A stretch of 64,000 bases of DNA, from NCBI GenBank assembly GCA_038146785.1, contig JAYQSI010000009.1, positions 1 to 64,000 of the forward strand. Direction: 5' to 3'. The first letter of the stretch is position 1. Each line of letters starts with the position of its first letter. A program made the translations under genes and the position numbers. Positions 1 to 7,843 of this stretch are shown one piece after another. Under the pieces are notes generated by a model. That model was not told the origin of the DNA. It saw only the letters and a list, made by a program, of their open reading frames with translations, and did not search any database. Source of the DNA: VMDJ01 sp038146785. Lineage in GTDB: Bacteria; Pseudomonadota; Gammaproteobacteria; Chromatiales; Chromatiaceae.

Positions 1-25
1 AAATAAGTAGTTGAAATAACAATGG

Positions 26-466
26 CTACCAAGATTTATAAGGTAAAAACTTACCATTAAGAGTGATTACTACCCTATCTCCAGCTGGATTTTCTTCTTT
101 ATCAATTTCCATTGAGAAATCGATCGCAGACATAATTCCATCGCCAAACTTCTCATGAATTAGTTCTTTCATGGTTTCGCCGTAGACCCCGGTCATTTCG
201 TAAAACCTATATAAAACCGGATCCGTAGGCACAATTTGATCCCATTTCTTATTTGGGAACTCTTGTAATGCATTAGAAATAGATGCGTCTAAGCCTAGTG
301 CATGCGCTAATTTATCGGCATACTTTTTATCGAGATGGTTCATACCCATGCACGCGGAGACAACATACACCGGAGATAAACCAACAAGCGCCGAAAGCTC
401 TTCCCAAGTGATTCCATTAGCTTTCTTTGCATCGTGAATACAGTTTTTCATTGCAGTTTTATTCAT
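26..466 (-). CDS. cynS: Cyanase (cyanate hydratase)
   Basis: Cytoplasmic decameric enzyme that converts cyanate and bicarbonate to carbamate and CO2, carbamate then giving ammonia and CO2. At 146 residues it is close to the usual 150-156. The N-terminal helical domain (about 1-75) is followed by the catalytic domain; the family active-site triad is visible as Arg87 and Glu90 in YRFYE and Ser113 in IMSAIDF. It ends KFLPYKSW as in the family. It reads leftwards from a sigma-54 promoter with two NtrC-type sites (508-645), which suggests nitrogen control. No cynT carbonic anhydrase or cynX is seen beside it; a CynR-like regulator lies 2.3 kb away. Identification is firm. Confidence 0.96.
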   Translation of the reverse strand: MNKTAMKNCIHDAKKANGITWEELSALVGLSPVYVVSACMGMNHLDKKYADKLAHALGLDASISNALQEFPNKKWDQIVPTDPVLYRFYEMTGVYGETMKELIHEKFGDGIMSAIDFSMEIDKEENPAGDRVVITLNGKFLPYKSW

Positions 467-507
467 TTCAAATTAGATCCTTTCAAATAAAAGTAGAAGT
501 TATTAAA

Positions 508-522
508 GCAGGTTATGTGCCA
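508..522 (-). promoter_or_regulatory. Sigma-54 (RpoN) promoter of cynS
   Basis: On the minus strand TGGCAC-N5-CTGC gives the -24 GG (at 517-522) and -12 GC (at 508-511) separated by exactly ten bases, against the consensus TGGCAC-N5-TTGC. Transcription would start near 497, about 30 bases before the cynS ATG. Confidence 0.72.
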
Positions 523-599
523 ACATGGGTTTCAAGCTCTGAGTTTTAAACTTGTTGAGTATAGAAAGTAAGATATTTAGATTACTTTATAGGTCAATG

Positions 600-616
600 T
601 GCACAAAGGTGGTGCG
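600..616 (-). promoter_or_regulatory. NtrC-type enhancer site, proximal
   Basis: TGCACAAAGGTGGTGCG resembles the enterobacterial NtrC site TGCACCA-N3-TGGTGCA. Its centre lies about 111 bp upstream of the inferred cynS start, almost the same place as the -108 site of E. coli glnAp2. Confidence 0.65.
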
Positions 617-628
617 TTTTATTTTTTA

Positions 629-645
629 TGCACCAAGATGGTGTT
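629..645 (-). promoter_or_regulatory. NtrC-type enhancer site, distal
   Basis: TGCACCAAGATGGTGTT is a near-perfect NtrC half-site pair, failing only in the last two bases. Its centre is about 140 bp upstream of the inferred start and 29 bp from the proximal site, close to the -140/-108 pair of glnAp2. Confidence 0.7.
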
Positions 646-715
646 CTAATAAAAGGCTTCACTTAAAATATTTAGAGTTTTTAAAAGCTAAGTTTAAATT
701 GGCACTTGCATAGAT

Positions 716-884
716 AATTTTGTAGCCAACCTTCTTATGAAGTAGTTCTTTCATGGATTCGCCGTGCACCCCAGTCATTCCCTAAAATCTGAATAAAACA
801 GAGAATGTAGGCACAATTTGATCTCATTTCTTATTTGGGAATTCATGCAAAGCATTAGAAATAGATCCATCAAGTATAAGTTTT
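716..884 (-). pseudogene. Decayed second copy of cyanase (internal fragment)
   Basis: This stretch aligns with about 130-300 of the intact cynS on the same strand, sharing long words such as the reverse strands of GTAGGCACAATTTGAT and CATTTCTTATTTGGGA. Read in the cyanase frame, the Trp of NKKWDQ has become TGA, the Tyr of RFYE has become TAG, and the catalytic Glu is Gly. Neither the start nor the C-terminal catalytic Ser region survives. It lies just upstream of the NtrC sites of the living copy, so it is probably the relic of a tandem duplication or of a replaced older gene. Confidence 0.85.
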
Positions 885-928
885 AACATCTCAATTTTTT
901 TCATTACTAGTCTCATTAGTTACCAGGG

Positions 929-991
929 TAATGCCTTTTCTTACGAAAAGGCATTAACAACATCCCAATCAATTTGTTAGTTTGATGTTGT
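929..991. repeat. Two adjacent inverted repeats in the cynS upstream gap
   Basis: A perfect 12-bp stem (929-940 with 945-956, loop TTAC) is followed by an 8-bp stem (957-964 with 984-991, ACAACATC/GATGTTGT). Neither has a T-tract on either strand, so they are poor intrinsic terminators. They sit between the cyanase relic and the end of the frameshifted hydroxylase. The rest of 467-1010 holds the cynS promoter, NtrC sites and cynS relic. Confidence 0.5.
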
Positions 992-1010
992 AGTTGAGTT
1001 TCTAATATAC

Positions 1011-1744
1011 CTATATCCATGTTGACTTGCCCTTTCTGAGGCGCGGGTGTGTAGGTTTTAAAAGCCTATCCCAAGCTGAGGTGCAAAAACCATAGTTTGA
1101 ATTAGTCTCAACTTCAATACTGGAATGATGGATGCGATGCATGTCAGGCGTGACAATGGCATACCTTATTAATTTATCGATGTGAGGCGGTATGTATATA
1201 TTTCCATGATTAAATATTGATGTTGAGCTTAATAAGATTTCAAAAATCAGTACAGCAATAGCAGGGGGCCGAGGAGATAAATAGCTGCCAGTTTTATTAG
1301 CATTGATATTATTATTTCTAGCGTATGAAATCTTACTCCCGTTGTAACGTCAAAATCTAAATCTGCGTGATGGACTTTATGTAGTTGCCATAGGATTGGA
1401 ATTGAGTGGAAAACTCGATGCTGGAAATAGATGAGTAAGTCTAGTATCAATACGCCAAAAATAATTTTTAACCATAAAGGAAATTCGGTTTTATTGAGGA
1501 TACCTTGGCTCTGCGTCTCCGCCCATATCGCCAAACCTATAGCCAAAACTGGAAAAGTAAACCTTAAAGCCATGGTGTTTATCAACATTAAACTGATGTT
1601 GTTAAACCACCTGCTAGTCTTTGATAAACGAAGCAAGCGTCTTGGGCTAAGGATTTCCCACGTAAATATGGCAAGAAAGATGGTTGTAAAAATCAATAAT
1701 CTTATGGTTGGTTCATTCTGAATAATCCAGTCATTTAAAGGCAA
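1011..1744 (-). pseudogene. Fatty acid hydroxylase / sterol desaturase family, frameshifted
   Basis: Membrane di-iron oxygenase family. Starts at TTG (1742-1744) with AGGAGT five to six bases upstream. The first 165 residues carry membrane helices and two of the family histidine clusters, HRVFH and HKVHH. The frame then breaks in a C run (G run at 1264-1268 on the plus strand): adding one C restores GPPAIAVLIFE and runs on through FNHGNIYIPPHIDK and the third cluster HRIHHS to a TAG at 1011, giving about 244 residues, normal for the family. One missing base therefore explains the break. Substrate cannot be told. It may be real decay or a homopolymer sequencing error. Confidence 0.85.
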
Positions 1745-1830
1745 GCTTTACTCCTGCATTAAATATTTAGAGATTCTTTAATAACTTATGAAAATGTATA
1801 TTTTAAAAATACTGTAATAGCTGATAAAAA

Positions 1831-2706
1831 TTATGTTCGCTTTAAAAAATAAGTGTAGTAGTTACAGGATGCAAAAAAAGTATTGTTTCTATGAGCTTTT
1901 TCTTGTTCATTTCGCCAAATTTCTAAGGCACTCGAAGGTATATCCCCGCTTTTTTCTACGTTACCAATGTATGTATCAGCAAATGACTTAAAGTAGCTCG
2001 CTTTTCCAACTTCGGAAACGGTATTACCCCAAGCCTTGTGAAGTGTCAGGTTGCAATTTTCAAGTAATCTAGGCAAATCGCGCATGACTTTAGGGTTGTT
2101 GAATGTATGATTTACAAGTGCTTTGTCAACTTTGCTGCCAAATTCATGATCCGGAAAAGCGTAGGAAAGGGATGCATAATCACCATCAAAAATAACTGCA
2201 GTACCAGATTTGCTCAATACCCTGCCTATTTCTTTTAGCACCTTTGCTGGATCGGTCACGTGACTGATAACTGTATGCGCGATAACAATATCAAAGGCGC
2301 AGTCCTTAAATTCAATTTTGTGGGCGTCACCTATACTTAGATCTATTTTAGACGCAACGCCTTCTTTCGCAGCTTGATCCAATCCAGATTGGATTAATGA
2401 AGGGCATTGATCTAAACCTTTAACACTCAATAAATCACTAAAAAGCGCTAATAATCTTCTAAGCACCACCCCAGTTCCACATCCTATTTCAAGAATGTTG
2501 TCGGACATTGATGGGTTCAGATCTAACAAATAATTATCTAATAAGTCAGAAAAAACTTTGTCCTTAGCGCGACTTTCTAAGCGATTTATAATCGCGTTGT
2601 GCGCATTAACGTCAAGGGTATTGATAAACCTGTGCGGGTCTTTCACAGCAATGGTTTGTGAAATATATTTGTCAGTTTTAAGCATAGAATTAGTTTTAAA
2701 TAACAT
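1831..2706 (-). CDS. Class I SAM-dependent methyltransferase
   Basis: A 291-residue cytoplasmic protein with a Rossmann-type methyltransferase core. Motif I is LEIGCGTG at about 72-79, the acidic loop after strand 2 is GLDQCP, and motif post-I and IV regions follow as DAHKIEF and FDIVIAHTVISHV. The C-terminal third is less typical and may bind the substrate. A second Met at residue 8 is an alternative start. The gene is divergent from the CynR-like regulator, with a shared gap of about 100 bases, and co-directional with the broken hydroxylase and cynS. No substrate can be assigned; a role in lipid or small-molecule methylation is only a guess. Confidence 0.8.
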   Translation of the reverse strand: MLFKTNSMLKTDKYISQTIAVKDPHRFINTLDVNAHNAIINRLESRAKDKVFSDLLDNYLLDLNPSMSDNILEIGCGTGVVLRRLLALFSDLLSVKGLDQCPSLIQSGLDQAAKEGVASKIDLSIGDAHKIEFKDCAFDIVIAHTVISHVTDPAKVLKEIGRVLSKSGTAVIFDGDYASLSYAFPDHEFGSKVDKALVNHTFNNPKVMRDLPRLLENCNLTLHKAWGNTVSEVGKASYFKSFADTYIGNVEKSGDIPSSALEIWRNEQEKAHRNNTFFASCNYYTYFLKRT

Positions 2707-2809
2707 AGTTAAATTCTTATAAAAAAATAACTTTATCCAATACTAATTTGATTGAGAGTCTGATAATTTGCAAAGAATAAAAACCAATAAATCAAATAGG
2801 CTTTAGTCA

Positions 2810-3715
2810 ATGTCAAAAGTGAACTTGCTCCCTCGTTCTCTAACATACCTTCTTGCAGTTGCGGAGCACCAAAGTTTTACTCGAGCAGCAGAAGCTTTGT
2901 ACATTTCTCAGCCTTCTCTGTCACAACAAATTAAGCAGCTTGAAGATGGTCTTGGGGTGAAACTACTAGATAGATCAGGGAGAAATGTCAAGCTAACTCC
3001 TTCTGGTGAGATGTATGTTTCTCACACTCAAAGGGCATTAAAAGAACTCGAATCTGCTACTAGGTCTGTTCAGGAGCTTAAGGATTTAAGTAGGGGTTAC
3101 ATAAGACTGGGTATGACTCCTATCACCGATTATTTAACCACTCCTCTTATCACCGCTTTTATAAAGAAGTACCCAGGAATTTCAATTAGCGTTGAGGAAA
3201 TGCCTCAAAGTGATATTAGAGATTCTTTAATCGAAGGTGTGGTTGATATTGGGGTTGCTTTTAGTAATACGCTTAATAATGATGTTTGTTCTAGCATTGC
3301 GCACTGTAGCACCTTATTAGTTGAGAAATTAGGCGTTGTCTTTAGTAGTGAGTATTTTTCAGAAGATTCAACTTCATTAAGCAAACACTTTCTTGAAGAA
3401 ACCCCATTAGTACTACTAAATTCGAATTATGCGCTCAGGAAACAGATAGACCAATATTGCTTAAACCACGGGATAAATCCAAATGTAAAAGTTGAAACTT
3501 CCTCTCTCAGTGCAATAATTGAATTTCTTGCTTACGGAAGGTTAGCTTCTATTCTTCCGGTAACAATTGCAAGAAATAAAGACTTTTTAACCTCAATCCC
3601 TTTGCTTCCTGAGCTGCCTCATCATTCAATTAGTCTGGTTTGTGGTCAAAGCGTTAGAACAAGTCCGGCTTGTAGGGAATTTCGTGAATTTGCTGAGAAT
3701 TTCTACTCTGTTTAA
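2810..3715 (+). CDS. cynR: LysR-family regulator, CynR-like
   Basis: DNA-binding regulator of 301 residues. The N-terminal winged helix-turn-helix (about 8-65) carries SFTRAAEALYISQPSLSQQI, followed by the dimer helix and a periplasmic-binding-like effector domain. It matches the E. coli cyanate regulator CynR along its length in my recollection (for example LTPSGE, RGYIRLGMTP, VDIGVAF, REQID-like RKQIDQYC), better than other LysR proteins. E. coli CynR activates cynTSX when cyanate is present. Here cynS is 2.3 kb away and has sigma-54 control, while the thiocyanate hydrolase run follows downstream, so CynR may control that run instead. Which promoter it acts on is inference. Confidence 0.82.
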   Translation: MSKVNLLPRSLTYLLAVAEHQSFTRAAEALYISQPSLSQQIKQLEDGLGVKLLDRSGRNVKLTPSGEMYVSHTQRALKELESATRSVQELKDLSRGYIRLGMTPITDYLTTPLITAFIKKYPGISISVEEMPQSDIRDSLIEGVVDIGVAFSNTLNNDVCSSIAHCSTLLVEKLGVVFSSEYFSEDSTSLSKHFLEETPLVLLNSNYALRKQIDQYCLNHGINPNVKVETSSLSAIIEFLAYGRLASILPVTIARNKDFLTSIPLLPELPHHSISLVCGQSVRTSPACREFREFAENFYSV

Positions 3716-3883
3716 TCAGTCATTTCCTTCATTTCTGTATTTATAGCCAAGTTCCTATAACAAGTATTGGGTTTTAATCTTTGTATTCAATTTGGGTTTG
3801 GGTCATATTTTTTATCGAAATACACAACGCTACTTAATGCGTGTAATGTGTTTTGTATTTGAAAGAATAATTTTAATATCAGT

Positions 3884-3895
3884 TGCACACGTGCA
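3884..3895. promoter_or_regulatory. Small inverted repeat before the cobalt permease
   Basis: TGCAC-AC-GTGCA is a perfect 5-bp inverted repeat directly in front of the AGGAGG ribosome site (3897-3902). It could be an operator or an initiation-control element; no known regulator is matched. Confidence 0.3.
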
Positions 3896-3906
3896 CAGGA
3901 GGATAT

Positions 3907-4584
3907 ATGCATATTGAACCTGGTGTTGTAAATGGAGCGAAGCTTGCGCTTGGGGCCCTTACAGCTGGTGGCGCTGCCACTTACTCTTTGAAGCTAATTT
4001 TTGATAGCTTCAAACGTGAGAATGCCTTGTCAATTTTAGTCAGGGGATTAATGGCTTCTATTTTGGTTTTTTGCTTCTTTCAGGTCTTGCCTCATTATCC
4101 TGTTGGTGTTTCTGAGGTTCATTTTATTTTGGGTTCTACTCTGTTTTTACTGTTTGGTGCAAGTGCTGCAGCAATCGGTCTAACTTTTGGTTTGTTGTTC
4201 CAGGGTATTTTCTTTACTCCAACCGATCTGCCTCAATTAGGCATGAACCTTACAACCTTGCTTGTTCCTCTTTTTGCTTTAAACGTGTTGGCGAAAAAAA
4301 TTATTGGAGAAGATGTTGCTTATAAGGATATCTCCTACAAACAATCCTTAAAGATCTCAGCCATTTATCAGGGCGGCATTGTTTCCTGGGTAGCATTTTG
4401 GTCTGTTTATGGAAGTGGTTTTGGTGTGGAAACGCTGACCGCTGTGATGGCATTTGCCGTAAGCTATTCAGTTGTCTTGGTAGTGGAGCCATTATTGGAT
4501 TTATTTGTATTGGCGGCTATTAAAAGTCAAGAATCTATTGTTGGAGAGTCTAAGTTAATTAACTCGAAAGTCTTGGGTTATTAA
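3907..4584 (+). CDS. CbiM-like ECF-type cobalt/nickel permease
   Basis: Inner-membrane metal permease, about 225 residues, with six or so hydrophobic segments. The start at ATG 3907 is chosen because AGGAGG stands four bases before it and because the mature N-terminus is then MHIEPG; CbiM/NikM proteins need His at position 2 for metal binding. An upstream start at 3883 would bury this. No CbiN, CbiQ or CbiO gene follows, so it is a solitary S-component-like permease or borrows partners from elsewhere. The next operon encodes a cobalt-dependent thiocyanate hydrolase, so cobalt supply to that enzyme is the likely job. No cobalamin riboswitch is seen upstream. Confidence 0.75.
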   Translation: MHIEPGVVNGAKLALGALTAGGAATYSLKLIFDSFKRENALSILVRGLMASILVFCFFQVLPHYPVGVSEVHFILGSTLFLLFGASAAAIGLTFGLLFQGIFFTPTDLPQLGMNLTTLLVPLFALNVLAKKIIGEDVAYKDISYKQSLKISAIYQGGIVSWVAFWSVYGSGFGVETLTAVMAFAVSYSVVLVVEPLLDLFVLAAIKSQESIVGESKLINSKVLGY

Positions 4585-4610
4585 GGGCTTTAAATACCAA
4601 GTTCATTATT

Positions 4611-4636
4611 TGCCCCGCTTGACGGGGCATTTTTTT
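4611..4636 (+). terminator. Rho-independent terminator after the cobalt permease
   Basis: Stem TGCCCCG/CGGGGCA with loop CTTGA is followed by seven T. It separates the permease from the thiocyanate hydrolase operon. Confidence 0.9.
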
Positions 4637-4978
4637 CTTAAATGTTTGTGGGCATTTTCTTAAATCAACATAGGCTAATTTCTGGCAAGATTTTTATTCT
4701 AATATCTGGATCCAAGCCATGTTGATTTTATTCCTGAACATGAATAAGTTTTGAAGATCTTCCTTGCATAGCTTCTGCTTATAGACGATATCGGTTTTTA
4801 ATGTTGGTTAATTGAACGAGCTTGAAGCAATATAATTTATGAAAATTTCTATCTATGAGGTATACCCAAATAGGCTAGGAATTGGATCTTACTTTATTGG
4901 CGGCAGTATTTAAATTTATCTACTTGTATTCAGTCATTTTCATTGAGGCTGAATTTTAGACTGTTAGGAGAGGAATTG
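4637..4978 (+). other. Leader region of the thiocyanate hydrolase operon
   Basis: About 340 AT-rich bases without a gene. A TATAAT at roughly 4830-4840 and the palindrome GGTATACC near 4860 are possible promoter/operator elements, but no convincing -35 partner or sigma-54 site is present. As the only sizeable gap ahead of twelve co-directional genes it should hold their main promoter. Confidence 0.45.
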
Positions 4979-5410
4979 ATGACATCGTCTACTAGAAAAG
5001 AGGTGCATACACACCTCGCTATGATGGGGCAAGTTCAGCCAGCATTACATAACGAGACTCATGCGCCATCCCCCGATATGATTGATCATACCCTTTGGCG
5101 GGCTTACACACGCTCTTGCCATGATGTTGGGGGTGAGTACGACATTCCTATCCGTTACGAAGAAAAAGAAGAAGAAATTTGGGAGTTAAATACTTTTGCT
5201 ACTTGCGAGTGTCTAGCGTGGCGTGGTGTCTGGACTGCTGAAGAGAGGCGTCGTCGCCAAAATGTAGATGTTGGGCAAACAGCCTATCTTGGACTCCCAT
5301 ATTATGGAAGATGGTTGTTATCCGCAGCATTGATTTTGGTAGATAAGCAGTATGTTACCAATATCGAATTAAGTGACAAAATTGCTGAGGTGAAAAAACG
5401 TTATGAGTAA
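4979..5410 (+). CDS. scnB: Thiocyanate hydrolase beta subunit
   Basis: One of three subunits of the cobalt enzyme that hydrolyses thiocyanate to carbonyl sulfide and ammonia. The start ATG at 4979 has AGGAGAGG six bases upstream and gives 143 residues; a TTG at 4943 in the same frame has no such site. The protein corresponds to the N-terminal part of a nitrile hydratase beta chain, with features such as FATCECLAWRGVWTAEERRR and the LPYYGRW segment. The order beta-alpha-gamma and the 8-base overlap with scnA match the scnBAC operon of Thiobacillus thioparus. The splitting of the beta chain into two genes separates this from nitrile hydratase. Confidence 0.92.
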   Translation: MTSSTRKEVHTHLAMMGQVQPALHNETHAPSPDMIDHTLWRAYTRSCHDVGGEYDIPIRYEEKEEEIWELNTFATCECLAWRGVWTAEERRRRQNVDVGQTAYLGLPYYGRWLLSAALILVDKQYVTNIELSDKIAEVKKRYE

Positions 5411-5771
5411 ACCAAATCACGATAGAACCCACCATGCCAAAATGGCGACTGGAATCGGTGATCCACAGTGTTTTGCAGGAAAGGCGGGTAAGCCAAAATT
5501 TGAAGTTGGTGACAGGGTTCGCGTTAAAGATCTACCCGATCTTTTTTATACCCGTACCATGGTCTATACAAGAGGTGCCGAAGCTACGGTAGTGCGTTTA
5601 GTTTATGAGAGTCCGCCAGCTGAGAATGAAGCTTGGGACAATACAGATGATGTTGAATGGTTTTACAGCATTGTCTTTAAACAAAGTGATTTGTGGCCTG
5701 AATATAATAACACATATGAGGCTGACACTCTGGAAACAGAAGTTTCTGAGAGATGGCTAGAGAAGGTTTAA
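5403..5771 (+). CDS. scnA: Thiocyanate hydrolase alpha subunit
   Basis: 122 residues, equivalent to the C-terminal SH3-like part of nitrile hydratase beta chains: FEVGDRVRVKDL opens the barrel and WFYSIVF with LWPEY lies near its end. It forms a beta-chain-like unit with ScnB around the catalytic gamma subunit. Translation is coupled to scnB by an 8-base overlap. Length agrees with the T. thioparus subunit (about 126). Confidence 0.92.
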   Translation: MSKPNHDRTHHAKMATGIGDPQCFAGKAGKPKFEVGDRVRVKDLPDLFYTRTMVYTRGAEATVVRLVYESPPAENEAWDNTDDVEWFYSIVFKQSDLWPEYNNTYEADTLETEVSERWLEKV

Positions 5772-5802
5772 TAAAAAATTTTAAAGATTAAAGGGGGTAT
5801 TT

Positions 5803-6519
5803 ATGTCTGGTAAAGATCATGGACATAGTCACAAAGCGGCACCGATGGTTGAAGAGGTAAGTGATTTTGAAATTCTAGAAATTGCTGTAAGGGAATTAGC
5901 TATTGAAAAGGGCCTGTTTTCTGCAGAAGATCATCGTTCTTGGACAGAATACATACATACCTTGGGTCCGCTACCAGCGGCAAGATTAGTAGCTAAGGCT
6001 TGGTTAGATGAAGATTACAAGAAACTCTGTATTGAGGATGGTGTAGAGGCGAGCAAAGCTGTTGGTGTAGATTGGATTGAAGGCATGCCAACTAAATTTG
6101 GTACTCCAAGTGATTACTGTAATCTTCGTGTATTAGCTGATACACCCAAGCTAAAGCATGTCGTTGTTTGTACGCTTTGTTCTTGTTACCCGCGTCCCAT
6201 TTTAGGTCAATCTCCTGAGTGGTATAGAACTCCAAATTATCGTCGACGCTTAGTTCGTTGGCCACGTTCTGTGCTTTCCGAATTTGGCTTGCAGCTAGAC
6301 GACGATGTTGAAGTTCGTGTTGCTGACTCAAATCAAAAGACACGATACATTGTTATGCCAACAAGACCTGAGGGCACCGAAGGTTGGACGGAAGATCAAT
6401 TGGCTGAAATCGTGACTAGAGATTGTTTGATAGGAGTTGCGGTTCCTAAACCAGGTGTGACATCCAATGCGACTCGTCCGATCCGCAAGGCATTAAAGCC
6501 TGTGCCGCATGATCACTAA
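5803..6519 (+). CDS. scnC: Thiocyanate hydrolase gamma subunit (Co3+ site)
   Basis: Catalytic subunit, 238 residues, homologous to nitrile hydratase alpha chains. The cobalt-binding claw is VCTLCSCYPR, with Cys123, Cys126 and Cys128; in T. thioparus the matching cysteines are 128, 131 and 133, the latter two oxidised to sulfinic and sulfenic acid. The Arg of YPRP (131) matches the conserved Arg136 there. Nitrile hydratases of the cobalt type usually have a Trp after this Pro, so YPRP together with the split beta chain favours thiocyanate hydrolase. A His-rich N-terminus (KDHGHSHK) could help metal loading. AGGGGG-type ribosome site (AAAGGGGG) precedes the ATG. Confidence 0.95.
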   Translation: MSGKDHGHSHKAAPMVEEVSDFEILEIAVRELAIEKGLFSAEDHRSWTEYIHTLGPLPAARLVAKAWLDEDYKKLCIEDGVEASKAVGVDWIEGMPTKFGTPSDYCNLRVLADTPKLKHVVVCTLCSCYPRPILGQSPEWYRTPNYRRRLVRWPRSVLSEFGLQLDDDVEVRVADSNQKTRYIVMPTRPEGTEGWTEDQLAEIVTRDCLIGVAVPKPGVTSNATRPIRKALKPVPHDH

Positions 6520-6533
6520 GGCTGGTTTTGATA

Positions 6534-6986
6534 ATGGAAAGTACTAAAAACTTTGTTGATGTCAAAGCAAATTTTGACTCAGTATCTTTACTTGAAGAGA
6601 TAAAAGCAAAAGGTCGTTCTTGGAAGGATCTTTCTGCCCAGTATGGTGTTGAAAATCCAGAGCCACCTTGGAAGGTGACTCTTGAAACTACCTGCGATTT
6701 ATTGGCTGGAGATTCTTGCTACAGAGATCACAATGAAATAGATGCCAATGACTACTCTTTGGCAGCACTGGATAGGAGGAATGAGGAGGATGAGTTGTCT
6801 GCTTCCTTGTATAAAGACGTCCCTTATCCTGAAAATCAGTTGTTATCTCTCGCTCACTCTATGATTCAACGCGGCCATTTCAATGAAAATGAACTTAAGG
6901 CTTGTATGGCCTCTATAAAAGAGCGTTTGTTGGATGAAGACTCTCCTAATGAATCTAATACAACATTTTTGTTTGAAAAAAGCTAA
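6534..6986 (+). CDS. Thiocyanate hydrolase activator P15K (nitrile hydratase accessory family)
   Basis: A 150-residue acidic protein directly behind scnC. In T. thioparus the gene in this place encodes P15K, needed to load cobalt into the gamma subunit and related to nitrile hydratase activators and to beta-chain N-termini. The segment SLAHSMIQRGHFNENELKACMA resembles the nitrile hydratase activator/beta helical pair in which the substrate channel partner lies. ATG 6534 is preferred; a TTG at 6528 would add two residues and is better spaced from AAGG. The 14-base gap keeps it in the operon. Confidence 0.85.
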   Translation: MESTKNFVDVKANFDSVSLLEEIKAKGRSWKDLSAQYGVENPEPPWKVTLETTCDLLAGDSCYRDHNEIDANDYSLAALDRRNEEDELSASLYKDVPYPENQLLSLAHSMIQRGHFNENELKACMASIKERLLDEDSPNESNTTFLFEKS

Positions 6987-7000
6987 AAGTCGGGTATCAA

Positions 7001-7783
7001 ATGTCACGTGGTACTAATATTGAAATCAAAGAGTTAACTCACAGGTACACAAGTAAAAGCCCGTTAACGTTTAACAATATAAATTTAGTTTCTCCACCGG
7101 GAGAAGCGTTAGCAATTATTGGGCGTTCTGGTTGTGGTAAATCAACCCTACTTCATATTTTGTCGGGATGCATGCCAGCTACAGGCGGGCAAGTTCTCTT
7201 CAATGGTGAAGAAATCAATAAGCCTTCTCCAAGGTGGGTAATGATGTTTCAAGCCCCCCATCTATTTCCCTGGATGACGGTTAGAGAAATTGCCGGTGTT
7301 GGCCTAAGTTTTGGTAATTGGTCAAAATCTGAAATAGCAAAACGGGTAGATGAAGTTATTGAGCTTGTTGAACTACAAGATTTTGCAGATAACAACGTCC
7401 AAGATTTATCTGGTGGTCAGCAGCAGCGAGTTGCACTTGCAAGGTCGTTGATCATGGAGCCTGAGGTTCTTCTTCTGGACGAACCTTTTTCAGCATTGGA
7501 TGCATTTACGAGGGCATCGCTTCAACACGATGTTCGCTCCATTGCTAAAAGACTTGGGGTTAATTTAGTGCTTGTTACTCATGATATTGATGAGGCAATT
7601 ATAATGGCAGACAGGGCAGTTATCATGGCCGGATCACCCGGTAACATTGCCCATGATATGGTGGTTGATTTGCCAGATCCCCGTGAGAGACATGATCCTA
7701 AGGTTCAAAATCTTCGGGGTGATTTGATGTCAGCCTTCGAAGCTGCTACAGCAGCGGCTAAAAAGAATCAGGCAGTTGCCTGA
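7001..7783 (+). CDS. ABC transporter ATPase, nitrate/sulfonate/cyanate type
   Basis: 260-residue nucleotide-binding subunit of an importer in the NrtD/TauB/SsuB family. Walker A GRSGCGKST is at 41-49, the Q-loop at MMFQAPHLFPW, the signature LSGGQ at 136-140, Walker B LLLDEP near 157-162 and the switch His in VTHDIDEA. It lies 14 bases after the P15K gene and before its binding protein and permeases. Placement in a thiocyanate hydrolase operon makes thiocyanate (or cyanate) the likely cargo, but the family also carries nitrate, bicarbonate, sulfonates and taurine, so the substrate is inferred. Confidence 0.88.
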   Translation: MSRGTNIEIKELTHRYTSKSPLTFNNINLVSPPGEALAIIGRSGCGKSTLLHILSGCMPATGGQVLFNGEEINKPSPRWVMMFQAPHLFPWMTVREIAGVGLSFGNWSKSEIAKRVDEVIELVELQDFADNNVQDLSGGQQQRVALARSLIMEPEVLLLDEPFSALDAFTRASLQHDVRSIAKRLGVNLVLVTHDIDEAIIMADRAVIMAGSPGNIAHDMVVDLPDPRERHDPKVQNLRGDLMSAFEAATAAAKKNQAVA

Positions 7784-7843
7784 ATATCACTTACAACAAT
7801 AAAAATATTAAAGTGATTTGATTGTTAACCAAAGGAGAATCAA

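Noticed and set aside
929..956. Intrinsic terminator in the cynS gap
   Set aside because: The stem is perfect, but neither strand has a T-tract after it.
3716..3906. Cobalamin riboswitch before the CbiM-like gene
   Set aside because: No B12-box-like conserved words or multi-stem fold can be seen; only a short inverted repeat is present.
6092..6343. Minus-strand frame opposite scnC
   Set aside because: Shadow of the catalytic subunit gene; no family and no start context.
5803..6519. Nitrile hydratase alpha subunit
   Set aside because: The claw motif is shared, but YPRP after it, three small subunits in beta-alpha-gamma order and a P15K-like gene all fit thiocyanate hydrolase.
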